This document shows, piece after piece, positions 54,625 through 64,000 of a stretch of DNA of 64,000 nt (position 1 is its first letter; every line of letters begins with the position of its first letter). The DNA lies in NCBI RefSeq assembly GCF_021568285.1, contig NZ_JAKGTQ010000002.1, positions 124,001-188,000 on the forward strand, written 5' to 3'. Made by a program: the position numbers and the translations under genes. This stretch comes from Rheinheimera sp. UJ63. GTDB taxonomy: Bacteria; Pseudomonadota; Gammaproteobacteria; Enterobacterales; Alteromonadaceae. A model generated the notes under the pieces. The model made no database searches. It was not told where the DNA came from and was given only the letters and a program-made list of their open reading frames with translations.

Positions 54625-55483
54625 AGATGTATTAGCCGATGATCAAGCCAGTGGCCTTAGAAAAATGAAGAAACAGATGGTAAAAGTGATTTCCATAACC
54701 GGCGGTAAAGGTGGCGTGGGTAAAACCAACGTCACATTGAATCTGGCTATGGCGCTGGCCCAGCTGGGGAAAAAGGTTTTAGTACTCGATGCCGATCTCG
54801 GTTTAGCCAATTGCGACGTGATGTTGGGCTTACGCGTCGATAAAAATTTATCCCATGTCCTTGCTGGATCGGCTACCTTAGACGATATTTTGGTAGAGGG
54901 GCCTTACGGTATCAAAATTGTACCTGCCACCTCTGGTAGTCAAAATATGACGGAGCTTTCTCCGGTAGAACATGCTAGTTTAATCCGTGCCTTCAGTGAA
55001 TTACACACGCCGATTGATGTGTTATTAGTTGACACCGCTGCGGGTATCTCCGATATGGTGCTCAGTTTCTCTCGTGCCTCGCAAGATGTATTAATGGTCG
55101 TATGTGATGAACCCTCTTCCATTACCGATGCTTATGCTTTAATGAAGATATTAAGTCGCGACCACGGCGTCGATAAATTTAAAATTGTAGCCAATATGGT
55201 GCGCAGCCTCAAAGAAGGCCAAGAATTATTTGCTAAACTGACTCGTGTTACCGATCGATTTCTTGATGTCAGTTTAGAATTAGTGGCCACCGTGCCACAG
55301 GATGAAAACGTGCGCAAAGCTGCGCGCAAACAGAAAGCTTTTATTGAAGCCTTCCCAACAACACCGGCGAGCATGGCAATTAAAACCTTAGCGCTTAAAG
55401 CCGTGAAATGGCCGTTGCCAGGCAGTGCATCTGGGCATCTGGAGTTTTTTCTGGAGCAGTTAGTACAGCCACAGTCTGATTAG
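54617..55483 (+). CDS. flhG: Flagellum number regulator FlhG/FleN (MinD-like ATPase)
   Basis: A 288-residue MinD/ParA-family ATPase with the deviant Walker A GGKGGVGKT at about 29-37, VLDADLGLANCDVMLGL, and LVDTAAGISDMVLSFSRAS. A short N-terminal extension (about 1-20) would carry the FlhF-activating segment. FlhG limits flagella to one per pole and antagonises FlrA activity, linking this gene back to 32677. It overlaps flhF by eight bases and is followed by fliA after eight. Confidence 0.96.
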   Translation: MPKDVLADDQASGLRKMKKQMVKVISITGGKGGVGKTNVTLNLAMALAQLGKKVLVLDADLGLANCDVMLGLRVDKNLSHVLAGSATLDDILVEGPYGIKIVPATSGSQNMTELSPVEHASLIRAFSELHTPIDVLLVDTAAGISDMVLSFSRASQDVLMVVCDEPSSITDAYALMKILSRDHGVDKFKIVANMVRSLKEGQELFAKLTRVTDRFLDVSLELVATVPQDENVRKAARKQKAFIEAFPTTPASMAIKTLALKAVKWPLPGSASGHLEFFLEQLVQPQSD

Positions 55484-55491
55484 GGGGATCT

Positions 55492-56211
55492 GTGAACAGT
55501 AAGCTTGCCGCTTATGGTGGCGTAGACCACATGCAACAGTTAGTGGAGCGACAAGCTCCGCTGGTCAAACGTATTGCATATCACTTATTGGCCCGTTTGC
55601 CGGCCAGTGTGCAAGTCGATGACTTAATTCAATCTGGCATGATCGGCTTAATTGAAGCGGCGAAAAATTTCGATGGTAGCAAAGGGGCGAGTTTTGAAAC
55701 CTTTGCTGGCATTCGTATTCGCGGCGCCATGTTAGACGAAATTCGTCGCGGCGATTGGACGCCGCGTTCGGTGCATCGTAATTCCCGTTTAATTGCCGAT
55801 ACCATCGCCGAGCTAGAAGCTGAGTTGGGTCGCGACGTAAAAGATTATGAAGTTGCAGAAAAACTTGCTATATCATTAGATGAATATCATCATATGCTTA
55901 GTGATGTTAGCTCGGGTCGTATTATTGGTATTGAAGACCTCGGCATTTCAGAAGACGTGTTGGTCACTGCTGATGACAGCGATACCGACCAGTTATATCA
56001 GCATCAAGCTAACAGCGCCTTTAACGATGCACTTGCCAAAACCATCAGCAGTTTACCAGAGCGAGAAGCGTTAGTGCTGTCGCTGTATTATAATGAAGAA
56101 CTAAACTTAAAAGAGATCGGGGCGGTGCTGGATGTCAGCGAGTCTCGTATCAGTCAGATTCATAGTCAGGCATTGGTGCGTTTAAAAGGCCGAATGCAGG
56201 CTTGGTTGTAA
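55492..56211 (+). CDS. fliA: Flagellar sigma factor FliA (sigma-28)
   Basis: A 239-residue sigma factor from a GTG start preceded by GGGGGA. Region 2 (about 15-85) has LVKRIAYHLLARLPASVQVDDLIQSGMIGLIEAAKNFDGSKGASFETFAGIRIRGAMLDEIRRGDW, recognised by DDLIQSGMIGLIEA and IRIRGAMLDEIR. Region 4 (about 185-235) has SLPEREALVLSLYYNEELNLKEIG and the HTH VLDVSESRISQIHSQAL. It reads the three TAAA-N15-GCCG promoters here and is held by FlgM. Confidence 0.97.
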   Translation: MNSKLAAYGGVDHMQQLVERQAPLVKRIAYHLLARLPASVQVDDLIQSGMIGLIEAAKNFDGSKGASFETFAGIRIRGAMLDEIRRGDWTPRSVHRNSRLIADTIAELEAELGRDVKDYEVAEKLAISLDEYHHMLSDVSSGRIIGIEDLGISEDVLVTADDSDTDQLYQHQANSAFNDALAKTISSLPEREALVLSLYYNEELNLKEIGAVLDVSESRISQIHSQALVRLKGRMQAWL

Positions 56212-56253
56212 TGCATCCATATTATCGGGATGACTTTCTCTTCGGAGGGGACT

Positions 56254-56637
56254 TTGAATAAAAACATGAAAATTCTTGTGGTAGATGACTTTTCTACTAT
56301 GAGACGCATCATTAAAAACCTGTTGCGCGATCTAGGCTTTACCAATATTTCAGAAGCAGATGATGGCAGCACGGCCTTACCTATGTTACAAGGCGGAGAT
56401 TTTGACTTCGTGGTCACCGATTGGAATATGCCGGGTATGCAGGGTATCGATTTGCTAAGAGCAATTCGTGCCGATGCTAAGCTCAAACACATTCCGGTGA
56501 TGATGGTAACGGCTGAAGCTAAAAAAGAACAAATCATCGCGGCAGCACAAGCTGGCGTAAATGGTTATATCGTCAAACCTTTTACTGCTGCAACCTTACA
56601 GGAAAAGCTGGCGAAAGTATTTGAGCGGATCGGGTAA
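56254..56637 (+). CDS. cheY: Chemotaxis response regulator CheY
   Basis: A 127-residue single receiver domain. The acidic pocket is [10 protein letters not shown], the phospho-acceptor Asp56 is in [13 protein letters not shown], then [10 protein letters not shown] and the Lys in [11 protein letters not shown]. CheY-P binds FliM to reverse the motor. The best start is TTG at 56254, preceded by GGAGGGG at good spacing, giving [10 protein letters not shown]; an ATG 24 bases upstream and one 12 bases downstream are alternatives with poorer ribosome sites. cheZ follows closely. Confidence 0.96.
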   Translation: MNKNMKILVVDDFSTMRRIIKNLLRDLGFTNISEADDGSTALPMLQGGDFDFVVTDWNMPGMQGIDLLRAIRADAKLKHIPVMMVTAEAKKEQIIAAAQAGVNGYIVKPFTAATLQEKLAKVFERIG

Positions 56638-56663
56638 ACCCTTTCTTGCCAAGGAGTAAAGCC

Positions 56664-57416
56664 ATGCCTGCGACTACGGTCCCATTAATTACGCTTGAAC
56701 AAGCAAAAGAACTGGTTCAGCTGCTGGAGATTGGCGAGCAAGAAGTTGCTAATCAACTGGTCCAACAGCTGGGTACGCCTGGCTCGTCCGAGCTATTTGC
56801 TGAGGTCGGAAAAATTACCCGGCAACTGCACGATTCCTTAAAAAACTTCCAAATTGATCCTTCATTAAGCAATATCCTGCAAGAAGATATTCCTGATGCG
56901 AAAAAGCGCTTAAATCATGTTATTGATATGACAGAGCAAGCCGCTAACCGCACCATGGATGCCGTTGAGTCTTGTTTACCGATTGCCGATGAGATCACTA
57001 AACAACTTGGGCAATTAATGCCGCAATGGCAAAAATTGATGCAGCGCGATTTGCCCTTAGCTGAATTTAAAGCGCTTTGTCATGATATTGATGGTTTTTT
57101 ACAAAAAACCTCGAGCGAATCATTACGTCTAAACAGCTTGTTAACTGACGTCTTGATGGCGCAAGATTTTCAAGATCTTACTGGGCAGATTCTTCGCCGC
57201 GTGATTGAATTGGTGCGAGAAGTTGAAGAAAGCCTCATCGGTCTTGTTACTGCTTTTGGTAAATCCAGTTCGCAATTTCTGGAACAACAACCCGTAAAAA
57301 GTAAAACTAAAACGTTGGTTGCTGCCGAAGGCCCGATTATTGATGCCGCTGAGCGTGCAGATGTAGTAAATGGTCAGGACGATGTCGACGACTTACTGTC
57401 TAGCTTAGGGTTTTAA
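56664..57416 (+). CDS. cheZ: CheY-P phosphatase CheZ
   Basis: A 250-residue helical protein. The conserved core includes GKITRQLHDSLKNF, DAKKRLNHVIDMTEQAANRTMDAVE and the catalytic segment LMAQDFQDLTGQILRRVI, where the QDFQDLTGQ motif supplies the catalytic Gln. The C-terminal tail DDVDDLLSSLGF binds CheY. The ATG at 56664 has AAGGAG seven bases upstream; a TTG six codons earlier is less likely. Placement between cheY and cheA is standard. Confidence 0.96.
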   Translation: MPATTVPLITLEQAKELVQLLEIGEQEVANQLVQQLGTPGSSELFAEVGKITRQLHDSLKNFQIDPSLSNILQEDIPDAKKRLNHVIDMTEQAANRTMDAVESCLPIADEITKQLGQLMPQWQKLMQRDLPLAEFKALCHDIDGFLQKTSSESLRLNSLLTDVLMAQDFQDLTGQILRRVIELVREVEESLIGLVTAFGKSSSQFLEQQPVKSKTKTLVAAEGPIIDAAERADVVNGQDDVDDLLSSLGF

Positions 57417-57431
57417 CTGAGGTGTCTGCAG

Positions 57432-59579
57432 ATGAGCTTTGATATGGACGAAGATATTCTTCAGGATTTTCTGGTAGAAGCCGGTGAAATTTTGGAGTTG
57501 CTGCAAGAACAGTTAGTTGAGTTAGAAAATAACCCAGATGACGCGCCGCTACTTAATGCAATTTTCCGTGGTTTTCATACGGTTAAAGGCGGCGCCGGTT
57601 TTTTATCGCTAACCGAATTAGTTGATGTCTGCCATGGTGCAGAAAACGTATTTGATATTTTACGTACAGGCAAGCGCTCGGTAACGCCAGAATTAATGGA
57701 CGTGATCTTGCAAGCGCTTGATTCGGTCAACAGCATGTTTACCGAAGTTAAAGCGCGCCAACCGTTAACGCCAGCGGCGGCTGATTTATTAGCGGCACTC
57801 CATCACTACAGTGAACCTGCCGCTGCAGATCCGGTCGCAGAGGCACCCGCAGTGCCAACGCCGCCAGCCGCAACGGCTCAAGCGGCTGCCGAAATTGAAG
57901 ACGCTGGTGATATCGACAGTATTTCTGAAGCCGAATTCGAGCGTATGCTTGATGAGCTGCACGGCAGTGGTGCTCCTGGTCGTGATAGTGCGCCTACCGC
58001 AACAAGCAGTGCTGAGCTTGGCGCTGATAAGTCTGATGACATTACCGATGACGAATTTGAAAACCTGCTAGACCAGTTACATGGTAAAGGCAGTTTTAAC
58101 ACCGACACGCCAGCCAAAGCCCCTGCAGAAGCTGAACCCGTCAAGCCAAAAGCCGCTGCGCCAAAAGATGACGAAATCACCGACGACGAATTTGAAGCCT
58201 TACTAGATCAATTGCATGGCAAAGGCAAAGCACCAGTAACACCGCCAGCGGCTAAAACTACTGAGCGTCCGGCTGCGCCTGCACCGGTAACCACAGCGCA
58301 AACGCCTGCCGCAACGGCTGCGCCAGTTGTGGCGACGCCAGCGGATAAAGGCGCACCGCCGGCTGCACCTGCCGCTGAAACAACGGTACGAGTCGATACT
58401 AAACGCCTAGATCAAATTATGAATATGGTTGGCGAGTTAGTGTTGGTGCGCAATCGTTTGGTGAGCTTATCGAGCTCAACGCAAAACGAAGAAATGACTA
58501 AGGCGATTGCCAACCTTGACGTGGTCACAGCGGATATTCAAGGCGCGGTGATGAAAACGCGCATGCAGCCCATTAAGAAAGTATTCGGCCGTTTCCCTCG
58601 CGTCGTGCGTGATTTAGCGCGCTCTTTGAAAAAAGATATCGATCTGATCCTTGAAGGTGAAGAAACCGATTTAGATAAAAACTTGGTGGAAGCCTTAGCC
58701 GATCCGTTAGTGCATTTGGTGCGCAACTCGGTTGACCACGGTATTGAAATGCCTGATGTTCGTGCAGCTGCAGGTAAGGCTCGGACCGGTATTGTGAAAT
58801 TAGCGGCGACCCAAGCCGGGGATCATATTCTGTTGACCATTCAAGATGATGGCGCCGGTATGGATCCAGAGAAACTCAAAGGCATTGCCATTAAACGCGG
58901 TGTTATTGATACCGATGCGGCCGCTAGAATGTCGGATACCGATGCCTTTAATTTGATTTTTGCCCCCGGCTTTTCAACTAAAGAGCAGATTTCGGATATA
59001 TCGGGTCGCGGTGTCGGCATGGATGTGGTGAAAACCAAGATCACTCAACTGAACGGTACCGTGCATATTAGTTCGAAATTGGGTGAAGGCACCACGTTAG
59101 AAATCAAGGTGCCGTTAACTTTAGCTATTTTGCCAACCTTAATGGTGGTAGTAGGCAAACAAACCTTCGCTTTACCTTTAGCCGGTGTCAATGAAATCTT
59201 CCATCTGGATCTGGCGAAAACCAATATTGTCGATGGCCAGTTAACCATCGTGGTGCGCAACAGAGCCATTCCCTTGTTTTACCTCGAGCATTGGTTGGTC
59301 AAAGGCTCTGATAAAAAGTTACGCCGCGAACAAGGTCATGTCGTGATCGTGCAAATCGGCCAGCAGCAAGTGGGTTTTGTGGTTGATCAACTGATTGGCC
59401 AAGAAGAAGTGGTGATCAAAGCGCTAGATGCGTTATTACAAGGTACACCCGGCATGGCCGGCGCCACCATAACTTCCGATGGCGGTATCGCCTTGATTTT
59501 AGACGTGCCAAACCTGCTTAAGCATTACGCTAAAAAATCAAAAATAAAATTCGAGCGCTTTAAAACGCTACGTGGGTAA
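57432..59579 (+). CDS. cheA: Chemotaxis histidine kinase CheA
   Basis: A 715-residue kinase. The HPt domain (about 1-110) has the phospho-acceptor His49 in [14 protein letters not shown] Pro/Ala-rich linker (about 128-315) contains three copies of an acidic motif ending in LLDQLHGKG and shows no obvious P2 (CheY-binding) domain. Dimerisation P3 begins near 320 ([21 protein letters not shown]), the ATPase P4 has [32 protein letters not shown] and [10 protein letters not shown], and the CheW-like P5 fills about 580-715. It phosphorylates CheY, CheB and CheV. Confidence 0.97.
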   Translation: MSFDMDEDILQDFLVEAGEILELLQEQLVELENNPDDAPLLNAIFRGFHTVKGGAGFLSLTELVDVCHGAENVFDILRTGKRSVTPELMDVILQALDSVNSMFTEVKARQPLTPAAADLLAALHHYSEPAAADPVAEAPAVPTPPAATAQAAAEIEDAGDIDSISEAEFERMLDELHGSGAPGRDSAPTATSSAELGADKSDDITDDEFENLLDQLHGKGSFNTDTPAKAPAEAEPVKPKAAAPKDDEITDDEFEALLDQLHGKGKAPVTPPAAKTTERPAAPAPVTTAQTPAATAAPVVATPADKGAPPAAPAAETTVRVDTKRLDQIMNMVGELVLVRNRLVSLSSSTQNEEMTKAIANLDVVTADIQGAVMKTRMQPIKKVFGRFPRVVRDLARSLKKDIDLILEGEETDLDKNLVEALADPLVHLVRNSVDHGIEMPDVRAAAGKARTGIVKLAATQAGDHILLTIQDDGAGMDPEKLKGIAIKRGVIDTDAAARMSDTDAFNLIFAPGFSTKEQISDISGRGVGMDVVKTKITQLNGTVHISSKLGEGTTLEIKVPLTLAILPTLMVVVGKQTFALPLAGVNEIFHLDLAKTNIVDGQLTIVVRNRAIPLFYLEHWLVKGSDKKLRREQGHVVIVQIGQQQVGFVVDQLIGQEEVVIKALDALLQGTPGMAGATITSDGGIALILDVPNLLKHYAKKSKIKFERFKTLRG
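57921..58220 (+). repeat. Three-copy acidic motif in the CheA linker
   Basis: The protein motif I-(S/T)-x-x-E-F-E-x-(M/L)-L-D-(E/Q)-L-H-G-(S/K)-G occurs at residues 164-180, 204-220 and 249-265, spaced 40 and 45 residues. Copies two and three are almost identical ([18 protein letters not shown]); copy one is more diverged ([17 protein letters not shown]). Confidence 0.85.
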
Positions 59580-59590
59580 GTGAGTATTGC

Positions 59591-60751
59591 ATGGCTATTA
59601 GGGTATTAATCGTTGATGACTCGAGTTTTTTCCGCCGTCGGTTAACCGAAATGTTATCGGCTGATCCTGAGTTAGAGGTGATTGATACCGCCAATAATGG
59701 ACAGGAAGCCATAGAGAAAGCATTAGCGTTAAAACCTGATGTGATCACTATGGATATCGAGATGCCGGTATTAGACGGTATCTCTGCGGTTCGCGAAATA
59801 CTGAAAACGCAGCGTATTCCTATTTTAATGTTTTCCTCGCTGACACATGATGGCGCTAAAGCGACCTTAGATGCGCTGGAAGCAGGGGCTGTCGATTTCT
59901 TACCGAAAAAATTTGAAGATATTGCCCGCGATAAGCAAGAAGCTATCGATGTGTTACGCGATCGCGTTAAAGCGGTTGCAAGACGTCGACCCTTAGGTCG
60001 CAGTACTTTTGCTCACTCTCCGCTTGCAAAAGCTGCTATGCCCACCACGCGCACTGCCGATGTCACGACACGGCCATTGGCTGATGCCAGCCGCACCCTC
60101 GGGGCACGCAGTGCCTTGCAGCGGCCGGCGTTAACCCCACGCAGCTCTGCCGTGGCACAAAGTAGTGGTAAAGAATATAAGCTGGTGGCCATAGGTACTT
60201 CTACCGGTGGCCCCGTGGCCTTACAACGTATTTTAACGGCGCTACCCGCTAACTTCCCGTTACCGATTATCTTAATTCAACATATGCCGGCGGCCTTTAC
60301 CGGCGCTTTTGCGCAGCGATTAAACTCGTTGGCCAAAATTGAAATTAAAGAAGCCGAAGACAATGAACTGTTGCGCCCAGGTGTGGCCTATTTAGCCCCA
60401 GGTGGTAAACAAATGCTGGTGGATGGCAATGAAAACCAAGCGCGTTTAAAAATTAAAGATGATGATTCGCCGCGGATTAATTTTAAACCCAGCGTGGATG
60501 TCACCTTTGCTACTGCTGCACGAGTGTTTCAGCAAAAAGTGCTGGCGATTGTATTAACCGGTATGGGTTCTGATGGTCGCGAAGGTGCGCGCATGCTGAA
60601 ACAGCAGGGCGCAACCATTTGGGCGCAAGATGAAGCCAGTTGTGTTGTCTATGGGATGCCGCAAGCGATTGCAGCAGCAGGATTAATGGATGCGGAAGTG
60701 CCTTTAGCTGATGTGGCCGCAAGAATATTGACGGAACTTAAGCATGGATAA
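59591..60751 (+). CDS. cheB: Chemoreceptor methylesterase/deamidase CheB
   Basis: A 386-residue protein with an N-terminal receiver (about 1-120, [11 protein letters not shown]; phospho-acceptor Asp55 in [12 protein letters not shown]) and a C-terminal methylesterase (about 190-380). The catalytic residues are Ser204 in AIGTSTGGP, the His in [16 protein letters not shown], and the Asp in [13 protein letters not shown]. The linker (about 130-185) is Ala/Arg/Thr-rich. CheB removes methyl groups added by CheR. Its stop overlaps the motC start by eight bases. Confidence 0.97.
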   Translation: MAIRVLIVDDSSFFRRRLTEMLSADPELEVIDTANNGQEAIEKALALKPDVITMDIEMPVLDGISAVREILKTQRIPILMFSSLTHDGAKATLDALEAGAVDFLPKKFEDIARDKQEAIDVLRDRVKAVARRRPLGRSTFAHSPLAKAAMPTTRTADVTTRPLADASRTLGARSALQRPALTPRSSAVAQSSGKEYKLVAIGTSTGGPVALQRILTALPANFPLPIILIQHMPAAFTGAFAQRLNSLAKIEIKEAEDNELLRPGVAYLAPGGKQMLVDGNENQARLKIKDDDSPRINFKPSVDVTFATAARVFQQKVLAIVLTGMGSDGREGARMLKQQGATIWAQDEASCVVYGMPQAIAAAGLMDAEVPLADVAARILTELKHG

Positions 60752-61487
60752 GTTGGCTTTTATTGGCTTTATACTGGCGGTAGTGGCGGTGGCTGGCGGC
60801 TTTGTTTTAGAAGGCGGCACCCTTAGTACCTTAATGCATTTACCGGCGTTTATTATTGTATTTGGTGGCACGCTGGGTGCAGTGATGTTGCAAACCCCAT
60901 TTCAACAATTTCGCTTGGGCTTATCTATGTTGCCATGGGCGTTTTTACCCCGCGCACTGCCAGTACAACAAACCATGAACCGGATTGTTGAGTGGGGAAA
61001 TTCAGCGCGTGCGAATGGCTTTTTGTCATTAGAATCGGCAGCGTTAGAAGAATCTGATCCGTTTTTGCATCGTGGTTTAAACTTATTAGTTGATGGTGCA
61101 GAAGCCGAAACCTTACAAAGCACCTTAGATGCTGAATTAAGTTTAGCTCGCGAACGTTTACTGCGCGGCGCTCGTATTTTTGAAGCGATGGGAGGCTACA
61201 GCCCGACTATCGGTATTATTGGCGCGGTATTGGGGCTTATTCAAGCGATGAGTCATATCAGTGATCCTGATAGGCTCGGTTTGGGCATCGCCACTGCCTT
61301 TGTGGCCACCATTTATGGCGTTGGTTTTGCGAACTTGGTGTTTATCCCTTTAGGGAACAAATTAAAAAACTTAGTGCAGCAACAAAGTCTTTATCACGAG
61401 TTGATTATTGAAGGCCTAGTGTCTATTGCCCAAGGGCAAAATCCGCGGACTATTGAGCGGAAACTTGCCGCCTATCGACCAGGTTAA
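60744..61487 (+). CDS. motC: Flagellar stator protein MotC (MotA family)
   Basis: A 247-residue MotA-type stator subunit with four membrane spans (about 4-20, 29-47, 145-170, 182-203). Conserved segments are [19 protein letters not shown] and [27 protein letters not shown] (seen as [16 protein letters not shown]), with the cytoplasmic loop between spans two and three. Placement after cheB and before a MotB-type gene matches motC in Pseudomonas-type loci. Five copies pair with two of the next product to turn the rotor. Ion choice (H+ or Na+) cannot be settled from this gene alone. Confidence 0.93.
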   Translation: MDKLAFIGFILAVVAVAGGFVLEGGTLSTLMHLPAFIIVFGGTLGAVMLQTPFQQFRLGLSMLPWAFLPRALPVQQTMNRIVEWGNSARANGFLSLESAALEESDPFLHRGLNLLVDGAEAETLQSTLDAELSLARERLLRGARIFEAMGGYSPTIGIIGAVLGLIQAMSHISDPDRLGLGIATAFVATIYGVGFANLVFIPLGNKLKNLVQQQSLYHELIIEGLVSIAQGQNPRTIERKLAAYRPG

Positions 61488-61490
61488 GTT

Positions 61491-62456
61491 ATGTATCGGC
61501 ATCGAGGTTCTCAGCAACAAACCGAACGCGAAGATCTTGATCGTTGGCTGGTGTCCTATGCTGACTACATGACCTTAATGTTCGCCTTATTTGTTGTGCT
61601 TTATGCGTTATCTTTAGTCAAAAACGAAGAGTTTAGCGTACTCACCGATTCTATAACCAAAGTATTTGATAAAACGGCCAAAAACCAAACCGCCGCCACC
61701 GGTGAAACTTTATTACCGTTAAGCAATAAACAGAGCGATTTTCCGTTGTACGGCACGTCCCTCGAACCGGCGCAAGGGCCTGAACTGGTTGCCGACTCCG
61801 CGACGTTATCTGATGTCAGACAACGCTTCTTAGGCAGCGCCTTACAATCGATAGAGCAAGAGCTAACACAGGCGCTCAGTAATTTAATTGAACAAGGGGT
61901 CGCTAAGCTTCGGCAAGATGAAGATTGGTTGGTGATCGAGCTAAACAGCGGGTTGTTATTTGCGTCAGGCAGCGCCACTGCAACTGAGTCAGCCCGTACC
62001 TTGTTAAAAGAAATTGGTAAAATTATTAATCCAATCAATAACTTTTTAAGAGTTAGAGGCTATACTGATAATATCCCTATCCGCAATGAAGTGTTTTCAT
62101 CTAATTGGGAATTATCCGTTGCTCGTGCCACTTCAGTGCTACGCTTATTAGAAGACTCTGGTACGCCGTCGCATCGCATGGCGATTGAAGGCTTCGGTCA
62201 GTATTATCCCAGTGCCGATAACAGTACCGCCAGCGGCCGTGCTGAAAATCGTAAAGTGGTGATTGCCATTTCTCGTTATGGCTATCGCCCCGAACAGCCA
62301 AGCCCAGAAGCAGATGCCGCCCTAGAGCAGCAACTGCGACAAGTCACTCAAGAAGATGGTTCTATTCAAGTTATTGCTTTACCTGGGGGCGGGATACGTA
62401 TTACAACGCGTCAGGAAAATCCCGACGCCGTGCCGCAAGGACAGGATCCTGAATAG
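61491..62456 (+). CDS. motD: Flagellar stator protein MotD (MotB family)
   Basis: A 321-residue MotB-type protein. The single span DYMTLMFALFVVLYALSLV (about 25-43) carries the critical ion-binding Asp25 in SYADYMTLM; a plug/linker region follows. The OmpA-like peptidoglycan-binding domain (about 140-265) has GLLFASGSATATESARTLL, LRVRGYTDNIPI, NWELSVARATSVLRLL and GRAENRKVVIAI. It anchors the stator to the wall. It begins three bases after motC and overlaps the ParA-like gene by one base. Confidence 0.94.
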   Translation: MYRHRGSQQQTEREDLDRWLVSYADYMTLMFALFVVLYALSLVKNEEFSVLTDSITKVFDKTAKNQTAATGETLLPLSNKQSDFPLYGTSLEPAQGPELVADSATLSDVRQRFLGSALQSIEQELTQALSNLIEQGVAKLRQDEDWLVIELNSGLLFASGSATATESARTLLKEIGKIINPINNFLRVRGYTDNIPIRNEVFSSNWELSVARATSVLRLLEDSGTPSHRMAIEGFGQYYPSADNSTASGRAENRKVVIAISRYGYRPEQPSPEADAALEQQLRQVTQEDGSIQVIALPGGGIRITTRQENPDAVPQGQDPE

Positions 62457-63232
62457 TGGTTATTTGGACAGTCGCAAATCAAAAAGGTGGAGTAGGTAAA
62501 ACCACCACCACAGTGACGCTGGGTGGCTTATTGGCCGAGCGCGGTCATCGTGTGCTGTTGGTGGATACCGATCCCCATGCTTCCTTAACCTATTATTTTG
62601 GTATTGACGCCGAAGAGCTGGAAGTGAGCGTGTTCGATATTTTTATGCGCGGTAAACAGATTACCCGTGAAGAAATCTTACAATCGCTGTGCCCGACTCA
62701 GGCTGAAGGTTTAGATATTCTGCCCGCATCCATGTCGTTAGCGACCCTCGATCGTGCCATGGGCAATAAAGGGGGGATGGGCTTACTACTGAAAAAAGCC
62801 TTACAGTTAATTGCCGCCGATTACGACTATGTACTGATTGATTGCCCCCCGGTGATGGGGGTTTTAATGGTCAATGCGCTGGCGGCTTGTCAGCGCGTGT
62901 TAATACCGGTGCAAACCGAGTTTTTGGCACTGAAAGGTTTAGAGCGAATGATTGCGACCATGGCGTTAATGCGCGGCTCAAAACAAGCTTTAGCCTATAC
63001 TATTATTGCTACTATGTACGACAAACGTACCCGAGCCTCGCTAGAAGCTTTTAAAGCGTTAAAAGAGACGTATCAGGATCAAGTGTGGTCTTCTGTGGTG
63101 CCAATAGATACGAAGTTTCGCGATGCGTCGTTAGCACAAACGCCCCCGCATATGTTTACCAGCAATGCCCGTGGTGTATTTGCCTACAATACGTTGCTGA
63201 CTTATTTACTGCAATTAGCGCCGGAGGCTTAA
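62456..63232 (+). CDS. ParA-family ATPase of the chemotaxis locus (ParC-like)
   Basis: A 258-residue ParA/Soj-type ATPase starting from a GTG that overlaps the motD stop. The deviant Walker A is VANQKGGVGKTTTTVTLGG (KGGVGKT at 10-16), then LVDTDPHASLTYYF and LIDCPPVMGVLMVNAL. It is not next to parB or an origin; in Vibrio and related bacteria the ParA-like protein encoded here, ParC, places chemotaxis arrays at the pole with the following CheW-domain protein ParP. Function here is by family and synteny. Confidence 0.9.
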   Translation: MVIWTVANQKGGVGKTTTTVTLGGLLAERGHRVLLVDTDPHASLTYYFGIDAEELEVSVFDIFMRGKQITREEILQSLCPTQAEGLDILPASMSLATLDRAMGNKGGMGLLLKKALQLIAADYDYVLIDCPPVMGVLMVNALAACQRVLIPVQTEFLALKGLERMIATMALMRGSKQALAYTIIATMYDKRTRASLEAFKALKETYQDQVWSSVVPIDTKFRDASLAQTPPHMFTSNARGVFAYNTLLTYLLQLAPEA

Positions 63233-63233
63233 C

Positions 63234-64000
63234 ATGAGCCAGTTAATTGCCAGTCAAAAAGTGATTCAAAGCTATTTAGATTCGTTATTAACCGAAGACG
63301 ATGAGAGCGCTGAGGTAGCCAGTAGCGCTGTAGCGGAAAAACAACGTGCTGAATTAAACACCTTATTGGCGCAAGCCGTTACTGCGAAGCCCGTTGCTGT
63401 GCCAGCCGCCCCTACGGTTAGTGTAAAAACGCCCGTTGAACCCGTTTTAGCGCCGGCTAAATTGGCCGTGCAGCCCGCTGAGCTCACCAGTAATAGAGCA
63501 ATCCCCATAGCACAGCGTTTAGCGACGAATACCGTTACCGCTGCTACCGATACAACGGCGAAAGCCTATCGGCAAGGCCGTTTTCAAGCGTTATTTTTTA
63601 ATGTGGCCGGTTTAAAAGTCGCGGTACCTTTAACTGAGCTTGGTGGTATTCACGAGCTAAGTACTATCACCAGTTTGTTTGGTAAACCCAATTGGTTTCT
63701 TGGTGTGATGTTGTATCGTGAACAAAAAATCAATGTGGTCGACACAGCACGTTGGGTTATGCCAGAAAAATATAACGAAACCTTGGCGCAAGAGTTAAAC
63801 TATAATTATCTCATTATGTTAGGGTCGAGTAATTGGGGGCTGTGTTGTGAAAGCCTAATTGATACCATTAGCTTAGAACCTGAAGAAGTGAAATGGCGTG
63901 AACACGAAGGCAAGCGCCCGTGGATGGCCGGATTGATCAAAGAACATATGTGTGTCTTACTTGAAGTTGACGAGTTAATCGCCTTGCTTAACCAAGGCCT
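63234..64000 (+). CDS. CheW-domain protein, probable ParP (partial at window end)
   Basis: An open frame from ATG 63234 (GGAGG seven bases upstream) runs 255 codons to the window end without a stop. Residues 1-110 are an Ala/Pro/Val-rich tail (MSQLIASQKVIQSYLDSLL at the start), and a CheW-like domain begins near 115 with FQALFFNVAGLKVAVPLTELGGI, GKPNWFLGVMLYREQKINVVDTA and LCCESLIDTISLEPEEVKW. A long disordered tail before a CheW fold directly after a ParA-type gene is the layout of ParP, which binds CheA and ParC. A canonical cheW is expected just downstream. Confidence 0.85.
   Translation, partial: MSQLIASQKVIQSYLDSLLTEDDESAEVASSAVAEKQRAELNTLLAQAVTAKPVAVPAAPTVSVKTPVEPVLAPAKLAVQPAELTSNRAIPIAQRLATNTVTAATDTTAKAYRQGRFQALFFNVAGLKVAVPLTELGGIHELSTITSLFGKPNWFLGVMLYREQKINVVDTARWVMPEKYNETLAQELNYNYLIMLGSSNWGLCCESLIDTISLEPEEVKWREHEGKRPWMAGLIKEHMCVLLEVDELIALLNQG

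Overview
The window is an almost uninterrupted polar-flagellum and chemotaxis super-locus from a gammaproteobacterium. Gene content and order fit the Alteromonadales/Chromatiaceae neighbourhood (Rheinheimera/Alishewanella-like, or relatives of Shewanella and Pseudoalteromonas). The pointers are an FlrA-FlrB-FlrC cascade, FlhF/FlhG, a MotC/MotD-type stator pair, a ParA-like protein followed by a CheW-like ParP gene, and flagellin glycosylation genes. Genus is an inference; there is no rRNA or other taxonomic marker.

Layout. 1-1008 (minus): flgM (cut by the window edge) and flgA. 1136-2915: cheV, cheR. 2979-13860: rod, hook and junction genes flgBCDEFGHIJKL. 14035-18718: two tandem flagellins, flaG, fliD, fliS and a fliT-like gene. 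18731-21544: a large Maf/DUF115 flagellin glycosyltransferase. 21541-31503 (minus): a glycan island with a second, shorter Maf, a frameshifted TylF-like methyltransferase, a SAM methyltransferase, a HAD phosphatase, an ATP-grasp protein and pseI, pseG, pseF, pseC, pseB. 31776-36766: a divergent third flagellin and flrA, flrB, flrC. 36941-50944: fliEFGHIJ, fliK, fliLMNOPQR, flhB. 51082-64000: flhA, flhF, flhG, fliA, cheY, cheZ, cheA, cheB, motC, motD, parA-like, and a CheW-domain gene cut by the window end.

Regulation can be read from the DNA. Six sites match the sigma-54 pattern GG-N10-GC: before flgB, flgF, flrB, fliE, flhA and, on the minus strand, pseB. Three sites match sigma-28 TAAA-N15-GCCG: before flgM and each tandem flagellin. 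This gives a cascade FlrA > FlrBC and export gate/FliA > hook-basal body > flagellin, with glycan synthesis apparently wired into the sigma-54 tier.

Most of the window is ordinary flagellar biology. The least ordinary parts are the glycan island (no pseH, but ATP-grasp, HAD and methyltransferase genes added, and two unequal Maf proteins), the symmetric upstream region of flrA with a possibly near-leaderless start, a conversion-like identical block between the tandem flagellins, and a CheA whose linker carries three copies of a short acidic motif. I see no tRNA, rRNA, CRISPR array, insertion sequence or prophage. No gene-free stretch exceeds 300 bases; the longest are 14887-15168 and 31519-31775, and their contents are listed.
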